NCBI RefSeq assembly: GCF_028453695.1
Contig: NC_135777.1
Span: 13,319,714 to 13,383,713 of the forward strand
Direction of reading: 5' to 3'
Source of the DNA: Augochlora pura
Taxonomy: Eukaryota > Arthropoda > Insecta > Hymenoptera > Halictidae
Length of the DNA: 64,000 nucleotides
Shown: positions 11,940 to 23,863 of the stretch, one piece after another
Numbering within the stretch: the stretch's first letter is position 1
How the letters are laid out: each line of letters starts with the position of its first letter
The notes under the pieces: model-generated
Databases searched by the model: none
Seen by the model: the letters and a program-made list of their open reading frames with translations, nothing else
What the model was told of the DNA's origin: nothing
Made by a program: the position numbers and the translations under genes

Positions 11940-13490
11940 AAAGCGGAGTAGCGTCGTGCTATTTGCCCTCGATTTCTTTTAAAAACAAGCTGCCGCCAAG
12001 ACGTATCCAGCGCATCAAACGACTAAATAAATTTTTCTAGACTAATTGTCGGTCGCGATTGATACCGGTAACGCAGGCAGGGGTTAAATAAGACGAATCA
12101 GGATTCCGGACTCTGGCGCATGGTGTCGTCCAAATAAATAAAGCGAGAGAGCGAGGCTCGCGGGTTCTCTGGCGCGTGTCTCTCCTCGGTTCGTTTGTAT
12201 ATCGGAGGTTCGCGTTTGTTTGAACTTCTGGTTGCCGGGAAAGGGAAACTCTTCCGAGACAAGCGAGCCCGCAGCGATCTCCGGGGGTCGACCGCTCGGC
12301 GATTAGGGAAGTCGATAAGGAGGGACGGCGAGGAATCGCCGCAGGCTCCGTGGGATTTGTATCGGGAAATCCCTGTTTGCGGTACAAGACGAGTGGGAGA
12401 CTTTCGCGCGAATGGAACACGAGAACCCGTGGCTCTCGCAGCACGTGCGAGATTATTCTTTCCTATGTTTCTCGACAGCTGATGTAATTACTGGTTCGAC
12501 AGTGACTCGATCAAAGTGTTTCTCGCCGGCAAATCGAATCGCTCGATGAGCGGGGGATACTTTGCAACAACAAAGAAACCGTCGGCGAATTTCCTTCGGC
12601 GTTTCCAACGGTTCCCGTTATGCATCGTTGCTCGTTCGTTGTTTCCATAGTCGGAGGAGATTTAATTTGCAGCCTGATTTTTCCATCAAGTTTTTGTACG
12701 TCAATTTTTCCACGGACCGGTCCGGACGTTGCAGATTGCCGGATTTTTTTCTGCTGCTCCGCGCGACAATTAACAAAAGCGACTAGTCCGGGCTTCGATT
12801 CCGGCAGGCCAATGAAATTTCGCTGTGGACGCACAATGGGCGTGTACCGGCTGCCGGGGCAGTCATTAATCCTGATTACCCGGAGCCGCGTTAAATTCGC
12901 CACTCGCTGGTAATGATGTAACGCGATCGCGGCGAATCAAACGTGCTCGCACCCGATAAAAATGTTCGGGAACGTTTGCTTCGCGAGTGTGCACGCCGCG
13001 CGCCGCTCGTATCGGCGGCAGTCAGTAACGATGAAACTGACCGGGCTGATTCGATTGATACCGGGTGAGACAATTCGGACGTGGTTTTAGGTGCCCGTTG
13101 CAATGGTGACGAACCTACGCGTGAATGCACTTCCGACGCAGAAAAAAAATATTTCCAAACTGGACGAACCGTGTTACAGTAAATGCAATTTCACCACTAC
13201 ATCGAGCCAGTTAAAGTTCAGAGGACCGAAGCCACGCACAGTCGGCGCACGAATACCGCTAGATGACAGAATATGTTTGCTAGTTTTTCTTCCGAAATAT
13301 ATATGCAGGATAGAAATCGTCAAAGTTAAGAACAACAAGCCATGTCTCCTCGAGGAATTCCCCACAGAGACGAAGGAAAGATAGACAATTTTATACGAAT
13401 AGGGGAAAGAAAGAGATCTGTTATTATTTAAGATATGCAAGGGTGAATGGGGACAGAGATCCCTACGTAGAAGACCCACTAAAAGTTGAG
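11940..13490. other. Non-coding stretch, largely CpG-rich
   Basis: CpG-rich from about 12,050 to 13,130, then mixed. Frames at minus 12,511-12,903 and plus 12,195-12,482 have no known domain. A GCAGTCAGTAACGATG sequence near 13,016 has an insect initiator-like TCAGT but neither a TATA box nor a downstream element, so no promoter is called. Confidence 0.45.
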
Positions 13491-15590
13491 AGCAACGAAG
13501 ACACGCCCCACCGAAGCAATCTGCGCGAAAAGAGATCGAGCCGAACAGCCTCGTATTAAAAATATTTTATATAACGAGGAACAGACACGCAGAAAATCGT
13601 CCGATGAGAAATAGCAATGAGCAGATGACTTGATTGGACATTGCCGTAACCCTGTTAATACGAAGAGCAACGATGCCACGCCCACCGAAGACACTCTGCG
13701 TGCAGCATTAACGAAGTCCATAAGGGAGATGCGCGACGCTAGCCGTCCCGAGGCGTCCGAATCGGGACTCGGTTTCGGCGCAATTAAGAAAACGATCGTT
13801 TTTCTTCGCCGCCTCTGCCGGTGAGGCGACGCGCGACGGCTGGCTGATGTTTTAATTAGGTAATTAGTCGGCGGCAGGCCGAATGAAATTCCAGCAACCT
13901 CCTCCGCGGCGCGTCTCATTAAACCCCCAAAATATGAACGATAGCTGGGGTCCTTCGTCGCGGAACGACTTTTCTTCTTGGAAGCTGGGGGGAGAGCCCC
14001 CCCGCCTCTGGCTCTCCCGACCCTTCCATGAAATATCCCCGATCGCGGACGCCGGGGAGCGGAGAGGGATCCGTTTCTCGAATATCGCGTCCTAAAAATC
14101 GAATCGCCGGATCGGACGCGGAGAAGGGTACATGCACAGAGGCAGAGTGATCGGATCGAAGAGAGCGCTCCGTTAAATCCACAGCGCATCGGCGCAGGGT
14201 CCGTGCAATGGCGTGTGCACGCGATGCACTGGCAGCTTCTGCTTTTGCTTTTGTTTCCTCTCTATCGGTGCCAGCGAACCTCCCCATTTGTATCGTCGAG
14301 TGGACACATTTTTCAGCGCGCGGGCGTCGTCTCGCCGAGACGCGATCTCGGATCGGTTCCCGGCCGATCCAGCCCGATCCGCCGAAGACGCGTTTCTATC
14401 GTTAACCCAGGTGATCCACGGGCCGCCGAGCCACCGGGCTTCGGTTCGGCCCGGTATTTATCGCGGCCCGGATCCACCGAGCCGCGCCATTTCTCCCGTG
14501 GAAGCCGGACGGCAGAAAAATCGCGTTCGTAAAATCGGTAATCGGCGGCGATCTCGCCGCGCCGGGGGAACTTCCGCCTTCGATTAAAAGACCCGAGTCC
14601 GACGTGGGCGGTGTGGAACGTCCGCGAGGCACGCTTCGCACCGGCTGGCACCACCCGCGGAGATTCCTCGCTCCCGTGAAACACCGCGGCCCGTTTCCCT
14701 AACGGATCCGCTCCTTCGGACCGGGAATGCTAGCAAGAAGCACACAGCAAGCCACGCCTGTGACTCCGCTATCGCGAAGGTTCGAGTTTCTTCTGCTGAT
14801 AAAAATTAATTGAACCACCTCTCCAGAATAAGTGCGAACTACTGATTTACAGCCCCGAATTGCTCCCAGAGGCAGCGATATGGAAGAAAGAGGCTCTTGA
14901 TCCTGCTAAGAGCACTATTTGTCTTGCCTCTTACCCAATAGAGACCTTTACGGGGGCGTGGCCTAGTTGCTCCTGTAGCCAGAGCTTCATCCATGGAACT
15001 GTGAACTATGTACTAAGTTCGCAAGACAGTTGCACGTGTAATCAACTAATCAAATCAGCGGCTGCGAGGAAGGACACCTAGTGTCACACGTTTTCACTCC
15101 CGAGATATTATCGCATAAAGTTCCGATCGCTAGTGCGTCGTATTAGTAGCGTTTCAAATTCCACAATTTTTACCTTATGTTGTAACATTCTGTGAAACCT
15201 TCAAATAACGTGTTTTCATAATGCTTATTAAAATTTATTTCAGTAGTAAGTAATATTTAGGTACATTCTTGTACAATCACCAAATTATGTAATAATTGTT
15301 AACGCGCGGATGTCGGGTTATTTGAACAACTATAGCATTAACGATGATTCTACTAATTCTTGACATGTTTTTGAAGATTTTTCTCGTAGATCTATTATTC
15401 CTAATCTATTCCCAGTGGATCTAGTAGCACTTTATTTAATTTGATCTCAGTAAATTGAGTGATTAGGTGCTGATTGACGCACAACGTGTAACTGACTTAA
15501 ATCTTTTGAAATTGTTATACGCAGCGTTTCCTTTACAACTAAGCAACTGACTTATAGTGAAAAATAATCGAACGACTAGAGGTGGCGGAT
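13491..15590. other. CpG-rich block, then mixed and AT-rich DNA
   Basis: The minus frame 13,479-14,189 (236 codons) is the longest in the window. It overlaps other long frames on both strands, is rich in R and S, and has no recognisable domain, so it is treated as compositional. From about 14,700 the DNA becomes mixed and, after 15,080, AT-rich, with no element found. Confidence 0.45.
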
Positions 15591-15690
15591 CGTCCCGCGT
15601 GGATCCTGCCGGAGGATCTGCGACCGCGAAGCAGTAACACGTGTGCAGATCGCGACAATTCAGCGTCGCAGGATTGCGGCCGATGCGAAG

Positions 15691-15752
15691 CGAGTCGAGT
15701 CGAGGCGAGGCGAGGCGAGGCGAGGCGAGGCGAGACGAGGCGAGTCGAGGCG
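15691..15752 (+). repeat. (CGAGG)n pentanucleotide repeat
   Basis: About twelve pentamers, mostly CGAGG, with CGAGT and CGAGA variants towards the edges. The centre is uninterrupted. This is the reverse-complement-like partner of the CTCGG runs at 4,823 and 19,754. Confidence 0.95.
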
Positions 15753-17300
15753 CGGCTCCGCTCCATTCCGCTCCGGTAGGAGCGCCTTCATAAATATGCA
15801 GAACCAATTACGACGGGGCCCTCCGCCGTCTCTTCGGTCTCCGTCTCTCGTTCGGTCGCTCCCTCTCTATCCGTTGCCACCGAAAAGGTTCGCAGCCCGG
15901 ACTCCGGGCCCCCCGGAGCAAACGGAGCTTTAATTCGGCCGCATTTCTTTACCCGCTCGGAAATCACCGCGTTCTGGATCTCCCCGGCCCCTCTCTCTCC
16001 CCTGTCCAGCCCCCTCCGAGGCTCGTTGGTCCTCGCCGTCTCTCTCGCTCGTTCCCTCGGCTGTCTTTTTCGCGGCTCCGGTTTGTCTTCTCGCACGGCG
16101 ACGGTGGTCCCCAACGAGGCTGCCCCCGGGGCCTCTTTTTCGCCGATTGAGGGTAACGTTTGGGGTAAACTGGCGCGGCGGATACCTGTCGTTACCGATC
16201 ACCGGATCACGAGATCGGCCGCGTTTCAACGCCGTACGGGAAAATCGTGCGATCTACTCTCGTCGGTTCGCTAGTTCCCGTCGATTACCCACGCTGCATC
16301 CTATGCACACGCTCTCGAGGAAAAAGGACAGCGGCGCAATCGGCTCGCATCGGAAATCACTGAGAAACGATCAGCTTCGTATCCAAAAACGACGACTCCT
16401 ATCAGCCATCGCCACGGATTCGATGAAATGCTGCCCCGGCTCCGAACGAATCGCTGACGAGTTAATTAAAAGGAGTCCTCGGACAATCTCCGTTCGCGAA
16501 TAAAAATATGTATACGCGAGCAGCGGTCCACGATCTCGCTCCAATGATCGCCGCTTGTCCGATTGTAACGGTCCATACATCCAAAACTTCATCTCCTCTC
16601 GATCCTCCAAATCCTAATGAATTTTCGTTTAATCAAGCTTCCTGATGAAGCTCGATTTAAGGGCGAGACTGGGTCCAAGCTGAAATTCCATTCTGCTTTT
16701 GATAACTTCGATAATTTTACCTACCCGTTCCTACTTTTAATGTAGTTTATTAATCATAGACAGTTGCGTTAACCTGACATCGACTGGAGGCTAATTATCA
16801 TTCTTTGTTACTAGTATTATTTATTCATTTCTTTACGGGTGAGCTACTCTTGCGTGACTGGGTTAACGAATATGCGTAAGTGGAATTATTATAAAAGGAT
16901 CGCAAAGGAGAGGAATCGACTCTTTCGCAACGCTGATTAGTAGTTGCACGAATTCGGGTTACACGATTCGTTCTGGTGTCGGTCGCAGCTCAAGCGCGAG
17001 CGACAATGCACGCGGATGAATTCGCGAGGACCGAGATTTTTGGTAGGAAACTCGCAGCGAAGAAGAATCCGCCGGAGACGTGGGGGCAATCACGCGAGGG
17101 GAACGTCTAGCATTCCCCGAAACGTTCGCGGAATGAAGACGCACTTCCTCGAAGGATGAGCCGAGGAGGAAGGGAGTGACGTTTTAATTAGGAGCTCGCC
17201 GGGCCTCGTAGGGGAGCATTAATCGTCGAGATTTCGAGGGCGGTCCGCGGTAGTAAGGAAGGCATCGCGAGAAGACGAACAGGACCATGGTAGTGTGGAA
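15753..17300. other. CpG-rich blocks with AT-rich gap
   Basis: CpG-rich to about 16,620, AT-rich to 16,940, then CpG-rich again. A TATAAAAGG word at about 16,890 is the best TATA-like sequence in this part, but the expected start position about 30 bases later has no initiator and no recognisable gene follows. Frames on both strands overlap. Confidence 0.45.
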
Positions 17301-17339
17301 AGGGGGACCAGGAGGAACGCGGCTGCCAGGGACGAGAGA

Positions 17340-17414
17340 CCAAAAGAGCGGCGAGCGGGGAGGAGAGAAGAACAGAAAAGAGAAGATAGAAGAGAGAAGC
17401 GAGAACGAGAAAGC

Positions 17415-17449
<35 letters not shown>

Positions 17450-17460
17450 GGAGAAAGAGG
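17340..17460 (+). repeat. Purine-rich tract with (GA)n core
   Basis: About 120 bases are almost entirely A and G on the plus strand, with a (GA)n core at 17,415-17,440. A pyrimidine tract lies 260 bases further on, giving complementary sequences on the same strand. Confidence 0.9.
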
Positions 17461-17718
17461 TGGTCTCGAAACGGGGGGCCCGGCACGGCGACCGGGTGGG
17501 AGATTACGCGAAAGAATTTCATAATATTCGGCGTTTAAAATTCTCGCATAATGCCGGGCCGGGATCGCGAGAGAGGGCCAACCGAGTCGAGCGGGGAAAA
17601 AAGAGAAAGAGGAGGGAAAAAGCGCGGCCCGGCGAGGCATGCGTCGCCCTCGGCGTCTTGGGATAGGACCTCGATTCTTGTTTGTTTTAGCGCGAGGCTT
17701 CGACGTGCGCGCTCCTCT

Positions 17719-17815
17719 CATGTCTCTCTCTCTCTCTCTACCCCTCCCTCCCTCACCTTCTCTCTCTCTCTCTCTCTCTCCCCCCTCCTTTACTCTCTCC
17801 TCTCTTCTCTTCTCT
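17719..17815 (+). repeat. Pyrimidine-rich tract with two (CT)n runs
   Basis: CT runs at 17,722-17,739 and 17,759-17,780 lie in a stretch that is nearly all C and T. It could pair with the purine tract at 17,340-17,460. Confidence 0.9.
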
Positions 17816-19300
17816 CGCGCATCAAGCGAGATGCGAGCGCATGCATCGCCGCCAGTCCTCTTTAGCGCTTAGCCCAGCGATTTTTCTCTTTTTATCTCCT
17901 TCATCTTCATCGGGATCGGCCATCGATCTTCCGGCGACGTGTTTCCGGACGAGCACTCCGTTATTTCACTCCCTGGGAATCGTTCGGCCCTAGCCCCCCT
18001 ACCGTCGGCCCGTTTCCGCGTTCGGACCGAATCTTGTCTCGCTTTTCGCCGATTACACCGTTTTCCCCACCCTCCGCCGATCCCACGTCTTCCTCTCAAT
18101 TTATTGGCAGCATGATTTCCGCCACCGAGTCTTCTCCGTTCTAGAGCTATGATTTTTACCGTGGAGATTCATGGTCGACGATCTCAAACTTTATTCACAA
18201 CTACGGTGTACTCTTTCTCTGTCCTCTCTCTCCCTCTCCCTCTCTTCATTGTTCGCTTCTCAATATTCCTTATTCTACTCGATCATATTCAAAAGCTCTT
18301 CCCGCAAATAAGCAAGCATGTTTGCGTTCGCATGTATTTTAACCGGTTAAGTGTGTTGACGACTATATTCGTCATAAAGATGGGGCAGAATATAGGATTA
18401 AAATTGAACGTGTAAAGGACGGAAGCTCGTCAAATATCGCAAAGATTATTTCAACTTTTCCATATTGACTTCGCAAAATTTTCTGCGAAGCTTATGAAAA
18501 TACTGTACGAATAAAGATCAATGATTTGATCAAATAAAATATCACAACGTTGATTGATTTATTAAAACGTATTAAGATTTCGAAAAAGTAAAATATTATA
18601 AAAAATATTTACTGTGCAGAGTAACTGAAACTTTTAAATGACTTATTGTTATATTATTTTATAGAATATAAAATAATAATAATATAAATAATAATATATG
18701 ATTACAGTATGTTAACAATTTACCGGCGGTTCATTGGATTTAGCTCAATGTTAAATTTTCCTTTCTATTCTCATTTTATTTATTTTATTAATCGCGAAAG
18801 ATATTTAATATTTAAAAAATTATATAATAATCGTGAAGCTTACGGTAGTACAATATAACACATTAATCTCAATAATAGATAACAAATTATTGGTTACTAT
18901 AATAACCGATTCAGAGATTACCGGTCGGGGGGAAATGCCGATTAATAGGCTACCGGTCAAAAAAGTGTTAAATTATCAAATCTTTATTGCGAGGTCTATT
19001 GCAGAGGTTGAGTATTCAGAGGAACAGCACAGAAACTGATCTTTGTAGATCGTAGATCATAGAGACACAATAACTAACACCAGGACTTTTATATTTTCCA
19101 ACAGTTGTGCCAATGGATCTCGACAGAGGACTCTTTAAAATTTATTTTAAATCATCAAGAAAGATCATTTAAATGGTTAAAGTTGTATTTAGCAGCGACA
19201 AATTCTGAAAGCCGTCTGCTTGCAGCCAGGCACCACATGCTGCTTAGAACACATTATCGTGGAAGACAGGAATTTTTGGTGTCAATTCGATGGCCGACGC
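17816..19300. other. Non-coding stretch, mostly strongly AT-rich
   Basis: CpG-rich to 18,100, then AT-rich, extreme at 18,420-18,830. Near 18,345 an AACCGGTTAAGTGTGTTGACG is followed by the palindromic GACGACTATATTCGTC. This resembles the subterminal palindromes of the TTAA-flanked repeats elsewhere, but no matching far end was found. Confidence 0.4.
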
Positions 19301-21320
19301 TCGCAAGAACGGAAGCATGTTTTCTAAGAGAACTTGCACGATTCGAAGCAACATTCCGCGGCCCGTATTCCTCTTTGGAGTTTCTCCTGTGTAGTCCAAT
19401 TCCATTCCGCGGCGGTTCACGCGCGAAACGTTGGCAGCAGACGCCGGCGATTCCGTCGAATTTCGGATTATTCCCGAAACAGATTCCGTTGGCCCGCGCG
19501 AAGTTTCGGTATTCCGGGAGCGACGATTACGAAAACATGGCGCAAGTTTTATCTCTCTCGCAAATTTCCCATCGTGGAAGACCGCCGGGCCGGTATCGGC
19601 CATAACGACCGGGGGTGGCGGCCTCTACCCTCTGAATACAAATAAGATGTTCACGCCGGAGGGTCTCCACGGTAAGTCAATAAAATGGTTAGTATCCCTC
19701 TCTCAATTCATCAACAATGTATTTGCATAATAAGAAGCGGCTCGTCGGTCGGTCTCGGCTCGGCTCGGCTCGGCTCCGGCGCCCGACTTCGGCCTCGGTT
19801 TCGCTCATGGATCGACGAGCTCCTCGTAAAACTCGACACCCTCCCCGACGATCCAATTTTATCGTCGCAGGCCGACGGAGCGCCGCGCCGCGCGCCATTC
19901 GATCGGAAAACAAATTTCACGGGCTGTCAATGCGCGCATCGAATTAAAATGCCGCGGATCGGAGCGGCGCGAGGCGCGCGGCGCGCAGCAGCCGGAGTCG
20001 CGCCGCCAAATTAGTCGGAACATCCGCCGGAAATTGGATAAAAAAAATTAACCGCCGTGCGGAATCGATTACCGTTTTTTTTTTAATTCGCCGTGCCGAG
20101 ATGACCCTCCGCAATCGCATTTTTCGATAGCCCGTGGACAGGCCGCGGCCGCCGCGCCTCGCCGCGGCTGAATTCGCTTCCCCGTTTGAAAACACGCGTG
20201 GCGCGACGCAGTCCCGGTCTCGAGCGAATCGACGCTCGCGGAACCTTCGGGACGAAGATATCCAGTTTCAACGCGGATGGTTCACGCGCGATTCAATCGA
20301 CGGTCGCGGAAGCGGCGAGCGTGCACCGCGCGTCGACTTTTGACATCGCGCTTGATGTATAACCGATTAAATATCCACTCGGCTCGACGCGTGTAAACAA
20401 GAGCGACGCGCGACACAGCGTTTCACCGTCATTTGATTTCTCGTTAAAATGGTTACGCCCGGCGCATACAACAAGATAGAAAAAACACCGGCAATCGGGC
20501 GAGCAGGCCGAGCGGCGGCGGCGCAGGCGAGCGGCGCCGCTTTGTCCGGCGCGGAAAAACGAGAGGGACTCGAATATCGAATATTGACCCGGTGAATTAC
20601 AATCAGGAAGAACAACAAGATTATTCCGCGCGCACAGAGCGGCGCGAGATGAACAGCGCTGAAATCATTTGCCGGGAAAAGCGAGGCAACCCCGGAAGGA
20701 CGATCGAGGATTTGTCCAGTTCGAGGCTGCCGCGAGTCGAGTATGGAGGTCCCGGCGAACCGAAGGGAAAATCCGGTGTCCATAAAGATTAAGTTTGGCC
20801 GCGCGAGCGACAAAGAGAAACGCCCGCCGGCCGCGGCAACGAAGAACTGGGGATGTCACTGCAGTATCGCGGCCTCGGGAACATAACGTTCTGGAACCGC
20901 TCGCTTCTCACCCCTCCGCCACCCTCTCATTCATCTCGCTGTCCGGCTATAAATTTCCGCGGTGCCTCTTAACGTGCCGAGCAACGCATCGGTTAGGATG
21001 TCCGTGGAAGGATGCAGCCCGTTTCCAGGTGCACGACCGAGCCCCGATTTTAACGCGCGTCCATGCGCGAACTGCAATTTCGGGCAAATGGCGCCGCGAC
21101 CGTTTCCCCGACGTCAACGGCGGACCACCTATTTCCGCTGGCAGCGTCGACCCGACGCCGCACCGTCGACAATCGCAGCTTTTCCTTGACACGGTTTTTT
21201 TTTCAGCCGGCATCGGTAACGATGTTCCGTAGATACACAACACCGCGAAAAATCCTCGAGTAATTTCATTAATGTGACAGACTCCGCGCAGTTGGGAAAG
21301 CTTTCATTTTGCATAAAGAT
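19301..21320. other. CpG-rich block
   Basis: CpG-rich throughout. A strong splice-donor-like CACG/GTAAGT lies at 19,671, at the end of a plus frame open from about 19,431, but no clear acceptor or known protein supports an exon. A CTCGG pentamer run lies at 19,754-19,776. Other frames (for example minus 20,367-20,813) overlap both strands and are alanine/arginine-rich. Confidence 0.4.
19754..19776 (+). repeat. (CTCGG)n pentanucleotide repeat
   Basis: Four and a half tandem copies of CTCGG, the same class as at 4,823. Confidence 0.9.
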
Positions 21321-21321
21321 T

Positions 21322-21429
21322 TTATTGCCCTTTTAATAAATTGCATGTAATTGAATGAAGTCCTTAGTTAGTCGGTCGACGCTGAAGAACCGCAATTTAA
21401 TTACATGCAATTTATTAAAAGTTCAATAA
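21322..21429. repeat. Long inverted repeat able to form a hairpin
   Basis: A 23-base arm at 21,330-21,352 is an exact reverse complement of 21,399-21,421. Allowing two mismatches the arms extend to 31 bases (21,322-21,352 and 21,399-21,429). The loop is 46 bases and contains GTTAGTCGGTCGAC. The arm word GTAATTGAATGAA (21,347-21,359) is repeated in direct orientation at 21,433-21,445, just outside the hairpin. It could be a small MITE, a structured transcript or a regulatory palindrome. The sequence alone does not decide. Confidence 0.85.
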
Positions 21430-21445
21430 GGGGTAATTGAATGAA

Positions 21446-22823
21446 CTTCTGCGCGGGGAAACGTTTTTGCGGGACATTGTGCATTCTTGTTTGCCATTTG
21501 CAAAGTGGCGGGGAGTTTGATCGATGCGAGTACGAGGGCCTCATTTTCCAGGTCATTTAATTGTCAAGCTATTTCTGCAGGCACTCGAGCCAACTCGCAC
21601 GGAAAATTAATATATTTATGCTACGTAATTTCGACGATAAGATAATATCGTGCTCCGAACGTCACTCCTGCATATCATTTCGTAACATTAAGAAGATTGA
21701 ATTTATTCATTATACGTTTTGCTACGTTAAGATTCATCGGACTTGGAAGATTATTTCCAGCACACCGTTGAGCCAGTAGAATAATTATCGCGGAGAATAA
21801 ACTTCGATAAATGTATCTACCTCCTCGCGTCTTACAAATGGAATCCAATGATCGTTAATTGCCAAACTACGGAGACGCTGCTCGCTTTCGAGAGTCTTAG
21901 TGCAGCAATTTCAGTGAATATAGGTACGCAATCAAGGTCCGTAAATCTACTGTTAACGATGGTCGCTGCTGGAGTGGTTCGAGCGTCGAAACGCGGAGGG
22001 ATGAAGTTGCGGAACAGGGGAACGTTTGCCATCCACCGGCCGGTGACAAACGATCCAAACAATCGTTCCCAGTACTCGCGCGTTCTCCTTCGAGTTTCGA
22101 TTTCGGTCTGAACTCGCCGGATGTCGATACTCGTTCGGGTTTCCGGCGTGATAAATATACGAGATACCGGCGAAGATTTGCGAACGGGACGGGGGATGAT
22201 CTATCGGTCCCCGCGAAATTAATTGACACCGTGGGACCGAGATGCTCGACCGATTCGGAAGCCGAATGTTCTTTGCATTTGTCCTTATCGCTTTTCGAAG
22301 AGGATAAACGCTCGCGGCCGATGCCAAATTTATCGCGCCACCTCCACCGTGTACACACCCGGCCGCGTATCCCCTAACAGGAATCATCGTTTCGCGATAC
22401 CGACGTCAAAATTTCGAAAATATACGCGGCTCTATATTAATCTCGCGGGTTACGCTCCGAGCGCGTTGCGGCGAACACCATACATCGTCGGCCGTGCTGA
22501 AAGGATTAAAAGCGTTGATTCCGTTTTCACTATTTCCTATTACTGCCGGCTATCCGCGGCTATCTGTTGGCCGTCGATCAAAATGGTGAAGCGGCCATTC
22601 AGATCGTGTCAGGCCCGCGAGAACTATTGTTACAGGATGTGTCGTGTTTCACCTAAAACGCCGGAAAGCCGTCCACCCACAAAAGGTCTTCGTTCGATCT
22701 ATCCCGTCGAAGGTTAATCCCTTGCGTCCTCGATACGCTTGATTAAATCGTTAAAACTTACCATGGGGTTGCCGGATTGTCCATTCTGCATTGTTCATTT
22801 CAACTTCGCTCGTAAGCAGACAG
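21446..22823. other. Non-coding stretch, AT-rich then CpG-rich
   Basis: AT-rich to about 21,840, then CpG-rich to 22,740. The plus frame 22,223-22,717 (164 codons) overlaps minus frames and is unrecognised. Confidence 0.45.
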
Positions 22824-23071
22824 TTAACACGTTCTATGCCGAGCTATTTTTACTCGACTCTTCACTTTAGTCATTTGTTATTTCACTAAAATTTACTATT
22901 ATATATCATCTGTAATTATCGTATATAATAATAAAACAAATTCATTACGATCCATTCTTGTGATGGAAATTAATTCTTTAATTCTAGATTTGTTATAAAC
23001 TATTTTTTAGCCCAGTAAATAAACATGCAAGCATGTACCATCGGTGGTACACGTGGCACGGAATGTGTTAA
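22824..23071. mobile_element. TTAA-flanked MITE (piggyBac-type), 240 bp
   Basis: Both ends are bounded by TTAA. The element begins CACGTTCTATGCC and ends in the inverted form of CACATTCCGTGCC, matching at 10 of 13 positions. The right subterminal region holds nested palindromes (GTACCATCGGTGGTAC and GCATGCAAGCATGT-like words). TTAA target sites are characteristic of the piggyBac superfamily. At 240 bases, with no open frame, this would be a non-autonomous element. It is different from the TTAACCC-type family elsewhere in the window. Confidence 0.65.
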
Positions 23072-23863
23072 CAGCAGCTAATATAGACTTTTTCGATAAT
23101 TTAGAAAAAAGTACTCCTATTCTTCCATCGGGACATCTTGATTTTTTAACACCACAGTACCATTTGATTATTAATGTAAATAAGGCCTACCATTAAATAA
23201 TCTATTTTTATTATTCGTCATTCTATTAACAGGCATAAAGTGCACCTTTACCTTTTCTTCTTTACTTTTTCTTACCCGAATTTAGATTATGTTTTATTCA
23301 TTTTTTGTTGAAACTAAATTCTCTCGTCTCATTTCATGTAAAATGAATTTATAATTTTTTCTACGCGGTTTTATAACATCATAATAATCCCGTGGTGTGT
23401 ATACGAAATTCTTTTTTCGCAATAGCCGCCATCTACGTCTCCACTATTATAATCAATTGCTACACAATTTTTTGGCCAATTTGAAATTAAACAAAGCATT
23501 GGCATTTCTTAAGATATTAAATAAAATGTTTACTCTAAATTAATCATAAGTAATGTGATGTCTCGTTTAATACAAAAATGGGCTTATACCACTTTCAAAA
23601 TATACTATACTCTCTTGTCAACCTAATGTACCCACATGTCTCGATCAACCAGTTAGCTGCGTCGATCTATTTTTGAGTTCAATTTTGTAAGTGTTTTATC
23701 GATCACATTGGATGTAGTTTCACTCGACAATTTGTTCTAGAATTATTCTAAAAAGGTACGAAATTTATGAATATGTTGCACAAGCATTTTAATTTAAAAC
23801 GCGCCAGAGGTATTTTTGTTGTCAAAGGTAAAATTACCATTTTCTTATGACTTATATATACTA
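23072..23863. other. Non-coding AT-rich stretch
   Basis: AT-rich throughout, with many short inverted words but no bounded element and no open frame of note. Confidence 0.5.

Noticed and set aside
13479..14189. 236-codon minus-strand open frame, the longest in the window
   Set aside because: It lies in CpG-rich DNA where stop codons are rare, overlaps long frames on both strands, is biased to R and S and shows no domain. The same applies to frames at minus 46,296-46,934, minus 24,598-25,227, minus 4,938-5,459 and plus 22,223-22,717.
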